Shown in pieces: positions 8,611-17,802 of a DNA stretch of 63,045 bases. The DNA is from Verrucomicrobiota bacterium (GTDB lineage: Bacteria; Verrucomicrobiota; Verrucomicrobiia; Palsa-1439), in assembly GCA_003164675.1 (NCBI GenBank), contig PLTX01000025.1, positions 1 through 63,045 of the forward strand, written 5' to 3'. Every line of letters begins with the position of its first letter. Position 1 is the first letter of the stretch. The position numbers and the translations under genes are program-made. The notes under the pieces were generated by a model, which ran no database searches, was not told the DNA's origin, and worked only from the letters and a program-made list of their open reading frames with translations.

Positions 8611-9971
8611 GATTGTGGCGCTACATCATCGGCGGTTGGCTGCTGGCGCTGGGCGTGGCGCCGCCGGTCGTCGCCCAACTCGACCAACATGCGCAAACGT
8701 ATGACCTGGCCTTGGATGATTGCCTCGCGTGGACATTCCGACGCTACCCCGAGATCCAAAGGCTGAGGATGGAAATCGAACGCGCCGCGGGCACGAAGAT
8801 CATCTACCGTTCGCGGGCGCTGCCGCAACTATCAGCTCAACTGGACGCCGGCCTGCGAGGAGGCTCGCTCTACTCTCCACAAGGCCCGTACAGCATAATC
8901 ACCGCGAAACTCTCGCAACCCCTCATCGACGTGGGTATCCCCCCCGCCCTGCGACGCGGCCGGTTGGAAATTGTCGTCGAACAGCAAGCCCTCAACCGCG
9001 AAGTGACGGATCGTTTGCACGAAGCCCGCACCACGTTTCTGCGGGCCTTGTACCTCCGCGACCTCATCGCGCTGCACGAAGACATTCACCAGCGGCTCCA
9101 GGCGAACGTGGAAAGCGAACATCAGCGACTCAGTATCGGCACAGGTAGCGAGGCCGCGTTGAAATCGGCCAGGATCCAGGAATTGAACCTCCAACTCGAA
9201 CTCTCGAACTTGCGCGGCGACTATTTCACGGTGGTGACCAGGATCACCGAGCTGTGCGGACTCAACCTGAGCGAGGACACGAAGGGCTCGAGGCAGTTGT
9301 GGCTGCCGAAACCGGTCGGCGAGCTGCAGTACGTGCCCGTGACGGTGGACTTGCCGCAGGAATCGGTCTACGCGCTGGAGCACCGCGCCGACCTGAAGTT
9401 ACTGCGGACGCTGGTGGACGCGATGGCGGCGGACCGGCAGACGGCGCAAGCGGGCTACTTTCCAGTGGTGGCTCTCACGGGTTCGGGGCTATTCATCCCG
9501 GAGAATTATCTCCTCACCAAACAAACCCAGATCGTCCCCGGGCAGCAAACTCAGTCGACCGAAGGGCGCGTCGGTGTGGCGATGAGCTGGCAGGTGGTTG
9601 ACAACGGCCAGGTGACCGGCGCGAGCCACCGGCTCGAAGCTACGCGGCAGGCCTACGAGATCGATCTGCACAAGCTGGAGCAAAGCATCCCCCGCGAGTT
9701 GGCTGCCGTCGAAGGCTTGCTGCAGAATGCCGATGCGCGCCGCGAGGCGCTTGTCAAATCGGCAACCGGGGCCGAGGAGAACGTGAAGCTGATCGAGGCG
9801 CAGATCGCGCTCGGCCAGGCCACACAACTGGATTTTCTGAAGGCCCAGACCGACTGGCTCTCGGTGCGCGTCGGCATCGCGGACGCGACGTACTCCCACG
9901 AAGTCGCGAGGGCGGAGTTGGACCGTGCCACGGGTCGGTATTTGCAATACCACTACGAAATCGTCCGATGA
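8607..9971 (+). CDS. TolC-family outer-membrane efflux protein (second of two)
   Basis: A 454-residue relative of the upstream gene, more diverged. Signal peptide MRLWRYIIGGWLLALGVAPP...VAQ; first OEP repeat from LALDDCLAWTFRRYPEI; second from about residue 250 (SVYALEHRADLKLLRTLVDAMAAD) with LGQATQLDFLKAQTDWLSV helices. It overlaps the upstream stop by ATGA. Two different outer-membrane factors in one operon with one adaptor and one permease is unusual: they may form mixed trimers, or one may serve another pump. Confidence 0.88.
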   Translation: MRLWRYIIGGWLLALGVAPPVVAQLDQHAQTYDLALDDCLAWTFRRYPEIQRLRMEIERAAGTKIIYRSRALPQLSAQLDAGLRGGSLYSPQGPYSIITAKLSQPLIDVGIPPALRRGRLEIVVEQQALNREVTDRLHEARTTFLRALYLRDLIALHEDIHQRLQANVESEHQRLSIGTGSEAALKSARIQELNLQLELSNLRGDYFTVVTRITELCGLNLSEDTKGSRQLWLPKPVGELQYVPVTVDLPQESVYALEHRADLKLLRTLVDAMAADRQTAQAGYFPVVALTGSGLFIPENYLLTKQTQIVPGQQTQSTEGRVGVAMSWQVVDNGQVTGASHRLEATRQAYEIDLHKLEQSIPRELAAVEGLLQNADARREALVKSATGAEENVKLIEAQIALGQATQLDFLKAQTDWLSVRVGIADATYSHEVARAELDRATGRYLQYHYEIVR

Positions 9972-10026
9972 CGGCGCTTGTCATGGGTGCCGGCCGCGAT
10001 TAGTATCTCCCGCGTTGTTCCCAAAA

Positions 10027-11145
10027 ATGAAACGAATAGTAATCCTGGCCGCGCTGATTGTTTCGGGGACCGCGGCGATCTTGTACAGCATGTGGGCGTC
10101 ACGGCCCGTGGCGGAGGTGTACGTCGCACAACGAGGCACGGCGGTCTCAGCGGTGTACGGAACCGTGAAGGTCCTGGCGGCGATGACCATCAATCTCCAC
10201 GCGCGCAGCAGCGGCACGATCCATTTTTCCGATCGGGTCGCCTCGAACGCCATGGTCGGCCTGGTGGTGACCCAGGGGGAGTTGCTGGCCACGATCGTCA
10301 ACGAAGACCTCGACCGTGAGATCGCCAAGGCCGAGGCGGAGTTGACGGCCGCCGAGGAACGTCAACGGCTTGGCCCGCCGAGCCTGCCGGATTTGAACAC
10401 CCAGCAAGCGCAACTCTTGCGGCTGGAGAAACTGGCCGAAATGCAAAGCGTCCCTGCCAGCGATCTGGACCGGGCCCGCAGCACCGTTCAGACGCTGAGC
10501 GAGCGCGTGCGCAACGAGCACGTGGAAGTGGACCGGGTGGTAACGATCAACCGCGAACAAGCCGGCGTGCTGGAGGACCGCAAGTCGCGGTGCTTCCTTA
10601 CATCGCCGCTGACCGGGTATCTCGACACGATCACCTACGGCAACGGTGAGTTCATCAATGAAGGCAGCACGCCGTTCACCGTCGCCGCCAAGTCGATGTA
10701 CCTCAGCGGCGAAATCAACGAAGAGGACGTGGGCCAGATTACGCCGAAGATGAAGGCGGTGGTGCGGCTGTATTCCTATGCCAATTCGAATTTCACCGCC
10801 ACCGTCTCCCAGATTCTGCCGACGGCAAACAATCAGCGTTACACCATCACGCTCACCCTGGACAAGGCGCCACCCAACCTGATGTCGGGAATGACGGGTG
10901 AAATGAACGTCATCGCCGGCCAACGCGAGAACGCGCTCGTCATCCCGTCGCGCGCGGTGCTGGGCGACCGGGTCTTCGTTGTCAAGGACGACGTGGTCAA
11001 GCCCCGCGCTGTGAAGGTCGGATTCCACAATCTGGAGCACACGGAAATCATCGACGGCCTGAAGGAGGGCGAACAGGTCGTCGTCGCCGATCAGGATTTG
11101 TTCAAGCCGGGCCAACGCGTCCGCGCGGTCACCGTCAATATGTGA
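10027..11145 (+). CDS. HlyD/MacA-like periplasmic adaptor (membrane fusion protein)
   Basis: A 372-residue adaptor. An N-terminal membrane anchor (MKRIVILAALIVSGTAAILY) is followed by a lipoyl half-motif, a helical hairpin (EIAKAEAELTAAEERQRL; SDLDRARSTVQTLSERVRNE), the second lipoyl part (LTSPLTGYLDTI), a beta-barrel domain (MKAVVRLYSYANSNFTATVSQIL) and a membrane-proximal domain (VIPSRAVLGDRVFVV). I start at the ATG at 10027, which begins the anchor. It should bridge the FtsX-like permease to a TolC protein. The gene sits between the TolC pair and the permease, and its stop overlaps a possible GTG start of the permease. Confidence 0.9.
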   Translation: MKRIVILAALIVSGTAAILYSMWASRPVAEVYVAQRGTAVSAVYGTVKVLAAMTINLHARSSGTIHFSDRVASNAMVGLVVTQGELLATIVNEDLDREIAKAEAELTAAEERQRLGPPSLPDLNTQQAQLLRLEKLAEMQSVPASDLDRARSTVQTLSERVRNEHVEVDRVVTINREQAGVLEDRKSRCFLTSPLTGYLDTITYGNGEFINEGSTPFTVAAKSMYLSGEINEEDVGQITPKMKAVVRLYSYANSNFTATVSQILPTANNQRYTITLTLDKAPPNLMSGMTGEMNVIAGQRENALVIPSRAVLGDRVFVVKDDVVKPRAVKVGFHNLEHTEIIDGLKEGEQVVVADQDLFKPGQRVRAVTVNM

Positions 11146-11159
11146 GGGAACGTTTCGCC

Positions 11160-12407
11160 ATGCCTTCGCCGCTGTACATCGCCCTCCGGTTCATTGGACA
11201 TCGCAAGAAAGCGATCATCCTGAGTTTGGGCGGTATTATCCTCGGGGTGGCGTTCTTCATTTGCACCCAGGCACAAACCCAGGGTTTCGAGCGGTTCTAC
11301 ATCCAAACCGTGCTGGGCACGTCGGGCGCCATTGTGGTGCAGGACCGGTTTCAGAACCGCTATTCGGGGGTCATGCAGGAACAGGGCAACGCGCTCGTGA
11401 GCGTCAAGAACGAGCGGCCCCGCAAATACTACGAAGGCATCACGGACGCGGGGCTGGTCATGCGGGTGATTCATGAGTTCTCCAACGTCATCGCCTGTGC
11501 GCCCGTGTTGGATGACAGCGCCACGATGCAGACGGATTTCCGCCGCGAGGTGTTTCGCCTGCAGGGCATTGACCTGGATGCCCAACTTCAGGCGACCGAC
11601 CTGCGTGGTTACATGGTGTCGGGCGACCTGGCGGACTTCCGCCAGAAATCCTCAGGACTGTTGGTCGGAGCGCTGCTGGCGCAGAAGCTCAACCTGGAAG
11701 TGGGCAACACCGTTTCGATCATGGGGCCGGGCGGCGATCCGCGCAGCTTCGAGGTCAGCGGCATCTTCCGCACCGGAGACAACATGATCGACGAGAAGCG
11801 CGCCTATGTCCATCTGCGCGTTGCCCAAAGCCTGTTCAACAAACCGTCGGAAGTATCGTTCATCATCGTCAAACTCCGCGACCCCGATCGGGCGCCGCAA
11901 CTGGCCGATCGTCTCGAGAACTTGTTGGAGCACCGTTCCCGCAGTTGGCAGGAGCGGGAACGCGGCAACCTGCAGATCTTCAAGGCGATCCGTTATTCGG
12001 CCGCGATTACGGTCTCGACGATTATCGTGCTGGCCGGATTCGGCATTTTCAACATCCTCACGCTGATGGTGCTGGAGAAAGTGCGCGAAATCGCCATCCT
12101 GCGCTCGATGGGCTACCGGCGGGGCGACATCAGCGCGATCTTCCTGTGGCAAGGGTTGCTGGTTGCGGTCATCGGCTCGACCGTCGGCTGCGCCCTGGGG
12201 GCCCTGATGACGTGGGGCGTGTCACGCATCCCCGTTCGGGTGCGCGGCTTCTTCGCGACCGATCATTTCCTCGTGTACTGGAGTTGGCACCATTATCTGG
12301 CCGCCATCGGCATCGCGTTTGTCGGCGTTTTCGTGGCGAGCTACTTTCCGGCGCGTCGTGCCGCGAAGCTGGCGCCCGTCACAATCCTGCGCGGCTCCGG
12401 CCAATGA
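11160..12407 (+). CDS. FtsX/MacB-type ABC transporter permease
   Basis: A 415-residue permease with one helix near the N-terminus (about residues 18-38, AIILSLGGIILGVAFFI), a large periplasmic domain, and three C-terminal helices (SAAITVSTIIVLAGFGIFNIL; GLLVAVIGSTVGCALGALM; HYLAAIGIAFVGVFVASYF). The pattern LTLMVLEKVREIAILRSMG is the FtsX-domain coupling motif of LolC/MacB/DevC permeases. There is no fused ATPase; that is the next gene. A GAGGGAA site precedes the ATG at 11160. By family knowledge such permeases work as mechanotransmission pumps that move periplasmic substrates through TolC, so the cargo is probably a lipid or glycolipid, peptide or lipoprotein. Confidence 0.9.
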   Translation: MPSPLYIALRFIGHRKKAIILSLGGIILGVAFFICTQAQTQGFERFYIQTVLGTSGAIVVQDRFQNRYSGVMQEQGNALVSVKNERPRKYYEGITDAGLVMRVIHEFSNVIACAPVLDDSATMQTDFRREVFRLQGIDLDAQLQATDLRGYMVSGDLADFRQKSSGLLVGALLAQKLNLEVGNTVSIMGPGGDPRSFEVSGIFRTGDNMIDEKRAYVHLRVAQSLFNKPSEVSFIIVKLRDPDRAPQLADRLENLLEHRSRSWQERERGNLQIFKAIRYSAAITVSTIIVLAGFGIFNILTLMVLEKVREIAILRSMGYRRGDISAIFLWQGLLVAVIGSTVGCALGALMTWGVSRIPVRVRGFFATDHFLVYWSWHHYLAAIGIAFVGVFVASYFPARRAAKLAPVTILRGSGQ

Positions 12408-12417
12408 GAGGAATGAT

Positions 12418-13158
12418 ATGACCAACAGCGGCACGACCGTGGCCGACACGCGCGCGCACACGGCGCAGGCCGCGCCGTTGTCCTGTCGCGGATTGCATCG
12501 CTACCTCGGCGAGTTCGAATCGCGCGTCCACGTGCTGCGCGGCATCTCGCTCGATGTCGCCGTCGGGTCGGTTCATTCCATTGTTGGACCGTCCGGCTGC
12601 GGCAAGAGCACGTTGCTCTACGTGCTGGGGCTGCTGGACGCGCCGGACGATGGCCAGATTACCATCGGTGGTGAGGACGTATCCGGTTTGACGGACAACG
12701 AGCTGTCGCAGAAGCGCAACGAGTTGATCGGGTTCGTCTTCCAATTTCACTTCCTGATGCACGAGTTCACGGTGCTGGAGAACGTGATGATCCCGATGCG
12801 GCGGCTGGGGCGGCTCACCCCGCGGGACATGCGGGAGCGGGCGGCGTCGCTGCTCGACGCCGTGGGACTGGGGGACAAACTGGAGCGCTTGGCCGACCAC
12901 CTTTCCGGCGGGGAGCAGCAGCGCGTGGCCATTGCCCGTTCGCTGGCGAACGACCCGAAAATCCTGCTCGCGGACGAGCCGACGGGTAATCTCGACACGG
13001 AAAACTCCGAGCGCGTGTTCCGGTTGATCACCGAACTGGTGAAGCGCGAGCAGAAGGCGCTCTTGCTGGCGACACACAACCCGCTGATCGCGCGCGCCAG
13101 CGACTTCATTCACGAGATGAAGGACGGCGTGATCGTGCGCAGCGGCCCGCCGGCTTAG
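12418..13158 (+). CDS. LolD/MacB-type ABC transporter ATPase
   Basis: A 246-residue ATPase. Walker A GPSGCGKST, Q-loop in VFQFHFLMHEFTVLENV, signature LSGGEQQRVAIA, Walker B ILLADEPTGNLD and switch His in LLATHNP are all intact. The ADEPTGNLD form is the mark of the LolD/MacB/DevA subclass. The ATG at 12418 is preceded by GAGAGG, 10 bases after the permease stop. It ends the exporter operon, and its 3' end overlaps by four bases the end of the convergent wzm-like gene. Confidence 0.93.
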   Translation: MTNSGTTVADTRAHTAQAAPLSCRGLHRYLGEFESRVHVLRGISLDVAVGSVHSIVGPSGCGKSTLLYVLGLLDAPDDGQITIGGEDVSGLTDNELSQKRNELIGFVFQFHFLMHEFTVLENVMIPMRRLGRLTPRDMRERAASLLDAVGLGDKLERLADHLSGGEQQRVAIARSLANDPKILLADEPTGNLDTENSERVFRLITELVKREQKALLLATHNPLIARASDFIHEMKDGVIVRSGPPA

Positions 13159-14012
13159 ATCACATCCGCAAACGCACTCTTGGTCCGCATGAAAAACGCG
13201 TAGCCGACCACCATGATGATGATGCAAACGGCGGACATGCAGAGGTACTGGCTCCAGTTCAGCGGCATTCCCCACATGAACGCGTTGCGCATGTTATCCA
13301 CCATCACGGCCAGCGGGTTGTAGATCACTGCCGGCAGCATGGCTGGAGGCACTTTGCTGATCGGATAAAAGATCGCGCTCACATACATCAAAATCGTAAT
13401 CAAAACGGGAACAAACGAATTGATGTCGCGAATAAACACACCGAGGCTGGCAAAGAACCACATCACCCCCAGTCCCAAAAACACTAGCGGTATAAATATG
13501 ACCGGCAGGAACAGAGCCGTTAGGTGTAACGAGCCGTGCACGAAGAAATACGCCAGACACAAAGGAATGGAACTGATGACCATATGCACCAGTGCCGCCC
13601 CCACTGCCGACACAGGCAGAATCTCCAGCGGAAACACCACCTTGGTCACGTAGTTGGGATTCGACAGGATCAGCGTTGGCCCGCGGGAGATGCATTCAGC
13701 AATGAAATCGAGCACGATAAGCCCGCAAAACAACGCCAGCGCATAATCGACCCGGCTCTCGTTGGCATCATGCCCAAAACGTGACTGGAAGATGTACCCA
13801 AATACCACGAAAAACACCGCCAACGAGCAAAGCGGCCGCAGCAGCGACCAGAATACCCCCAAGTATGAACCGCGATACCGCTGCAACACATCTCGCAAGG
13901 TAAATTGCCGAATCAATTCCGCATGCCGCCGCAGATGCAGCACCAACTCCCACGGAAGCAGGAGTCGAATCAGGGGCAATTTTTTGCTCGATGATTGTTC
14001 CGCAAATAGCAT
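13155..14012 (-). CDS. ABC-2 type polysaccharide export permease (Wzm-like)
   Basis: A 285-residue ABC-2 permease with six predicted membrane helices and the family's cytoplasmic start (LIRQFTLRDVLQRYRGSYLG, then FWSLLRPLCSLAVFFVVFGYIF). It pairs with the divergent ATPase gene from 14052 as a Wzm/Wzt exporter for O-antigen or other lipid-linked polysaccharide across the inner membrane. I prefer the ATG at 14012 (MLFAEQSSSKKLPLI) over the TTG at 14045. The two transporter genes are head to head with about 40 bases between them, so a shared divergent promoter is likely. Confidence 0.9.
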   Translation of the reverse strand: MLFAEQSSSKKLPLIRLLLPWELVLHLRRHAELIRQFTLRDVLQRYRGSYLGVFWSLLRPLCSLAVFFVVFGYIFQSRFGHDANESRVDYALALFCGLIVLDFIAECISRGPTLILSNPNYVTKVVFPLEILPVSAVGAALVHMVISSIPLCLAYFFVHGSLHLTALFLPVIFIPLVFLGLGVMWFFASLGVFIRDINSFVPVLITILMYVSAIFYPISKVPPAMLPAVIYNPLAVMVDNMRNAFMWGMPLNWSQYLCMSAVCIIIMVVGYAFFMRTKSAFADVI

Positions 14013-14051
14013 AATCGTTCCGTTTGCCAGAGGCTCCGCGACCAATTACTA

Positions 14052-15551
14052 ATGACGAGTGTTACACGTGGGGCCATGACAAAACAAGCTGTGAATACGA
14101 ACGATAACGTTGTCATCCAGGTGCAGAACGCCACCAAGGCTTATACCATCTGGTCGTCACCGGCGGCTCGCCTCCACGGCCCGCTGCTGGGACAAGTGGG
14201 GCAAATGCCGTTCCTGCCGCCGTCGGCGCGAAATCTTTGCAACCGGCTCTCCCACGAGTCATTCCGAAGTTTTCACGCACTGCGCAACATCTCCTTTTCG
14301 GTGCGCCAGGGAGAGAGCGTCGGCATCATCGGCCGCAACGGTTCCGGCAAGAGCACCTTGCTGCAAATCCTGGCAGGCACGCTGGCGCCGACCGGAGGCT
14401 TGGTGTCGGTCAACGGCAAGGTCGCGGCCCTGCTGGAACTCGGCTCGGGGTTCAACATGGAATTTACCGGGCGCGAGAACGTGGAAATGTACAGCACCGT
14501 GCTCGGGCTCTCGCGCGAGGAGATTCGGGACAAGTTTGCCGAGATCGAGGCGTTCGCTGACATTGGCGACTTCATCGAGCAGCCCCTCAAGACATACTCC
14601 AGCGGCATGGTATTGCGGCTGGCGTTCGCCGTCCAGGCGGTTGTCAATCCGGACATCTTGATCGTGGACGAGGCATTCTCGGTCGGCGATGAAGCCTTTC
14701 AACGAAAATGCTACGCGCGTATCCACGCCCTGCAAGAGCGTGGGGGCACGTTCCTGTTTGTCTCTCACAGTGCCGGCGCCGTGATTGAACTTTGTCAGCG
14801 GGCCATCTTGCTGGAAGCCGGTGAACTGCTCATCGACGGGCCACCGAAGCTGGTGGTGGCCAAGTACCATAAGCTGTTGTTTGCGCCGGCGGAATCCCGA
14901 GCTGCCATTTGCCAGGAGATCCGCGATCTCAATCACAAGGGCGCAACCCACATGCAGGACCTGCTGTCCGTTGCTCCCGCCGCCGCCGCACCGGCCAAAT
15001 CCAAAGCCGTCGAGGAAGATTTCCATGACCCCGGCCTGGTCCCCAAGAGCACCGTGGCCTACCCGAGCCGCGGGGCACTCATTGAGAACCCGCAGATTTG
15101 CAGGTCCGACGGTCGTGTCGTGAACGTGCTCACCCGGGGCGAGGAATACATCTATCGGTATGTTGTGAAGTTCACCGAACCCCAGCGTGCCGTGCGCTTT
15201 GGCATGCTCATCAAAACCGTCAGCGGCTACGAACTCGGCGGGGCCACTTCTCACACGCGCGCCAGCAGCTTGGAATCCGTCGCGGCTGGCAGCACGGTCA
15301 CAGTCGAGTTTCCTTTCCGCTGTTCGCTGGCCCCGGGTGTATACTTTTTAAATGCGGGCGTTTTGGGATCGATCGAATCGGAGGAAGTCTTTCTGCATCG
15401 ACTGATCGACGTGGCCATGTTTCGCGTGCAACCCGAAGACGGATTGCTCGCCACCGCCGTCGTTGATTTTGGAATCGACCCGCGCATCTCGTTTCGGAGG
15501 CAGGGCCCGAGCCTGTTGGAAACCCAAAACTCTCAGATAGCATACCAGTGA
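14052..15551 (+). CDS. Polysaccharide ABC transporter ATPase with C-terminal substrate-binding domain (Wzt-like)
   Basis: A 499-residue protein. The ABC domain covers about residues 20-270 with Walker A IIGRNGSGKST (about 93-101), the YSSGMVLRLAFA signature, Walker B ILIVDEAFSVGD and FVSHS switch, as in Wzt/TagH rather than drug exporters. Residues about 340-490 form an extra beta-sandwich (VVNVLTRGEEYIYRYVVKF; VEFPFRCSLAPGVYFLNAG) equal to the Wzt C-terminal domain that reads the modified end of the glycan chain. This argues for export of a capped polymer. MTSVTRGA at 14052 and a second ATG at 14076 are both possible starts. It overlaps the next gene by four bases. Confidence 0.92.
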   Translation: MTSVTRGAMTKQAVNTNDNVVIQVQNATKAYTIWSSPAARLHGPLLGQVGQMPFLPPSARNLCNRLSHESFRSFHALRNISFSVRQGESVGIIGRNGSGKSTLLQILAGTLAPTGGLVSVNGKVAALLELGSGFNMEFTGRENVEMYSTVLGLSREEIRDKFAEIEAFADIGDFIEQPLKTYSSGMVLRLAFAVQAVVNPDILIVDEAFSVGDEAFQRKCYARIHALQERGGTFLFVSHSAGAVIELCQRAILLEAGELLIDGPPKLVVAKYHKLLFAPAESRAAICQEIRDLNHKGATHMQDLLSVAPAAAAPAKSKAVEEDFHDPGLVPKSTVAYPSRGALIENPQICRSDGRVVNVLTRGEEYIYRYVVKFTEPQRAVRFGMLIKTVSGYELGGATSHTRASSLESVAAGSTVTVEFPFRCSLAPGVYFLNAGVLGSIESEEVFLHRLIDVAMFRVQPEDGLLATAVVDFGIDPRISFRRQGPSLLETQNSQIAYQ

Positions 15552-17035
15552 GGCGCGTCCTCCAAAGGCAATTACCTATCAGTGCGGCGTTTCTTGCCAC
15601 GCTGGCGTACTTCCACGCGGTTGGACTCCATCCGCAGTACATGAGAGCCGAGTCGGGGCGGTTTCTCGCGACGGCGGCAAGGGGAGCGGGCGCCATGGGC
15701 GGCCTGCTCGCCGGCTTCTTTACCCACTCCTACAACGGACACTACACGCCTATCGCCTTTGGGCTCGAACTTCTCCAGTCAGCGATCTTCGGTCCACATG
15801 AATGGATCTGGCTCACCCGGCAGGCCTTGGTGTTCGCGGTGCTTGGGGTTGCGCTTTTCCGACTGATGCGCGCCACGCTGCCCGTCCCGATCGCCTTTGC
15901 AGCGACCGTCGTCTTCATGGCGCAGCCGTTGATGCTCGAAATCGCCAGTTGGCCGTTCATGGTCATGCAGCTCGGCTATCTGATCTTTTTCGCGGTGACG
16001 GCATCCCTCTTGATCGAGTTCGCGCGCCAGCCGAAGGCGACGACATTGTGGTGGACCGTCAGCTGCGGATACGCAACGATGCAGGTGTGCGGAACCGGGC
16101 TCGCCACCGCGTTCAGTCTCGAGGGTTGCCTTATCGGTCTGTATCTGGCAGCTCGCTCAAGGGGTGCGCTCACGATACTCAGACGGCATCTTGTATGGGC
16201 GATCGGGGTTCTCGCCGTGCTCACGCTGATTCACGGTGCACTCATGGCCCATCTTCCACCCAACACCCCCGCAACGGTCAGGGTCGCTCCCCTCGTGGAC
16301 TTTGAGCGATTCGGGGGACTACTGGTCGACACATTATGGGCAGCGCTTCGGGCGATGTGGGGAGCGGATGCCTTTCCCTGGCCCCGTGTTGAAGCGGTTA
16401 CCGCCGACGCGGCCTATGGTTTCGGCGTCGTCGCGATCCTCGTCGCGGTCGGCTTTCACTTGGCGAATCGATATCGACACGATGGGACACCGGATCGGCT
16501 GGCCCAGATCCTCGTCTACAGCTTTTCCGCCGGGACGCTGCTGTTCGTCGTTGCCCTCATGGTCATGAGAGGCGGGTCCGATGACGAACTGCTGGGGTTC
16601 CTCATCGGGTCGCGCTATCTTATTCTCATCTCGGCGCCGACACTTGTCGTATTCGCGAGCCTTGTCATGGTGGTGAAGTGGCCAGCGGGGCTGGCGCGCG
16701 CCATCTCTGCAGCGGTCATCGTGACTTCCCTCTCGGCGACCTTTGTCTTCGCCTACTCCGTGAAGCCAAAGGTGTGGCCGAGGCAGAGCATTTCCGACGA
16801 TCGCGTAATCGCCGCCTCTACTGCGTACATCGAGACCGCGGTCGCCACGCACTCCCCAGTTGAGGACGTCGACATGAGTCCGGTCGGCGACGGATTCCCG
16901 TTCGACCTCAAGTGGTACGCGCCGATTATCCGAAAGCAGATTGGGCTGGCTCCGAGCGTAGACCTGACCTGGGGCACTTCGACTAATCCAACGATGACGC
17001 GCGCTCGTAACGCTGTTCTGGATGCGCTCCGCTGA
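15548..17035 (+). CDS. Polytopic membrane protein of the glycan cluster, function unknown
   Basis: A 495-residue protein with about 10-11 hydrophobic helices. It starts with GTG overlapping the stop of the Wzt-like gene (GTGA), so it is coupled to the exporter. Helix one is followed by a loop with a possible acidic site (MRAESGRFLATAA), and HSYNGHYTPIAF lies before the second helix. This is reminiscent of GT-C enzymes, which carry catalytic acids in the first external loop, but no DxD motif is plain and I do not recognise a named family. A soluble tail of about 100 residues follows the last helix. A lipid-linked sugar transferase or glycan membrane factor is the best guess. Confidence 0.75.
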   Translation: MRRVLQRQLPISAAFLATLAYFHAVGLHPQYMRAESGRFLATAARGAGAMGGLLAGFFTHSYNGHYTPIAFGLELLQSAIFGPHEWIWLTRQALVFAVLGVALFRLMRATLPVPIAFAATVVFMAQPLMLEIASWPFMVMQLGYLIFFAVTASLLIEFARQPKATTLWWTVSCGYATMQVCGTGLATAFSLEGCLIGLYLAARSRGALTILRRHLVWAIGVLAVLTLIHGALMAHLPPNTPATVRVAPLVDFERFGGLLVDTLWAALRAMWGADAFPWPRVEAVTADAAYGFGVVAILVAVGFHLANRYRHDGTPDRLAQILVYSFSAGTLLFVVALMVMRGGSDDELLGFLIGSRYLILISAPTLVVFASLVMVVKWPAGLARAISAAVIVTSLSATFVFAYSVKPKVWPRQSISDDRVIAASTAYIETAVATHSPVEDVDMSPVGDGFPFDLKWYAPIIRKQIGLAPSVDLTWGTSTNPTMTRARNAVLDALR

Positions 17036-17139
17036 CGGTCGACGAGGCTAGCTGTTTTCAGTTTTCACGGAGACAGCGAGGCAGCCGACGCCTATCTCAA
17101 ATGGCTGTACATCGTTGCTCGACACTTGGTGGATTGCCA

Positions 17140-17706
17140 CTAATACTTGAACGAACTCGACTCGGGTCGGGCCAGCCATTCCGCCAGCGTCTGCGCCTTT
17201 TCGTCCTTCGCCGACAGGATCGGTTTTGTCACCGGCCAGGGGATGGCCAATGCTGGATCATTCCACCGGATCCCGGACTCCGTCTTGCTGTTGTAAACGC
17301 CCGTGCACAGGTACTGGATTTCCGCGTAGTCGGACAAGACACAGAATCCGCGCGCGAATCCGGCCGGCGCAAACACCATCTTCTTGTTCTCGGCGGAAGC
17401 GATGATGCTGAAATGCTTGCCCAACGTGGGCGAACCCTTGCGGATATCCACAGCCACCAGAAAAGCTTCCCCGAGAGTCACGCGCATCAGTTTGGCCATG
17501 GGCTGATCCCACTGGAAGTGCAGCCCGCGGAGCACATTCCTGACGGACCGGGAGTGATTCCATTGACGGAAGGTTTCGGGCAACCCGAGTTCTTTGAACT
17601 GGTCGGCACGGTACACCTCGGTAAAGAATCCCCGGGCGTCCTCAAATACCGCCGGGGTGAGAACCACGGCATCGCGGATTGGTGTCTTATCTACCTTGAC
17701 TGGCAT
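17140..17706 (-). CDS. rfbC: dTDP-4-dehydrorhamnose 3,5-epimerase
   Basis: A 188-residue cupin of normal RmlC length. FEDARGFFTEVY, the catalytic histidine in LRGLHFQ (H63), AFLVAVDIRKGSPTLGKHFS, PAGFARGFCVLSDYAEIQYLCTG and IRWNDPALAIPWP are all family hallmarks. It catalyses the third step of dTDP-L-rhamnose synthesis, so rhamnose or a related 6-deoxyhexose should enter the glycan made here. rmlA, rmlB and rmlD are not in the window. It is on the minus strand downstream of the giant glycosyltransferase gene, 96 bases away and likely in one transcript. Confidence 0.95.
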   Translation of the reverse strand: MPVKVDKTPIRDAVVLTPAVFEDARGFFTEVYRADQFKELGLPETFRQWNHSRSVRNVLRGLHFQWDQPMAKLMRVTLGEAFLVAVDIRKGSPTLGKHFSIIASAENKKMVFAPAGFARGFCVLSDYAEIQYLCTGVYNSKTESGIRWNDPALAIPWPVTKPILSAKDEKAQTLAEWLARPESSSFKY

Positions 17707-17802
17707 AATTTGTAATTGTCTCCCATGTTTCTGCTAACCTCCGACGAACGCCAGCAGATCACATCCCCCAACCGCAGGCTTATCAAGTCCACAACCGTCC
17801 CA

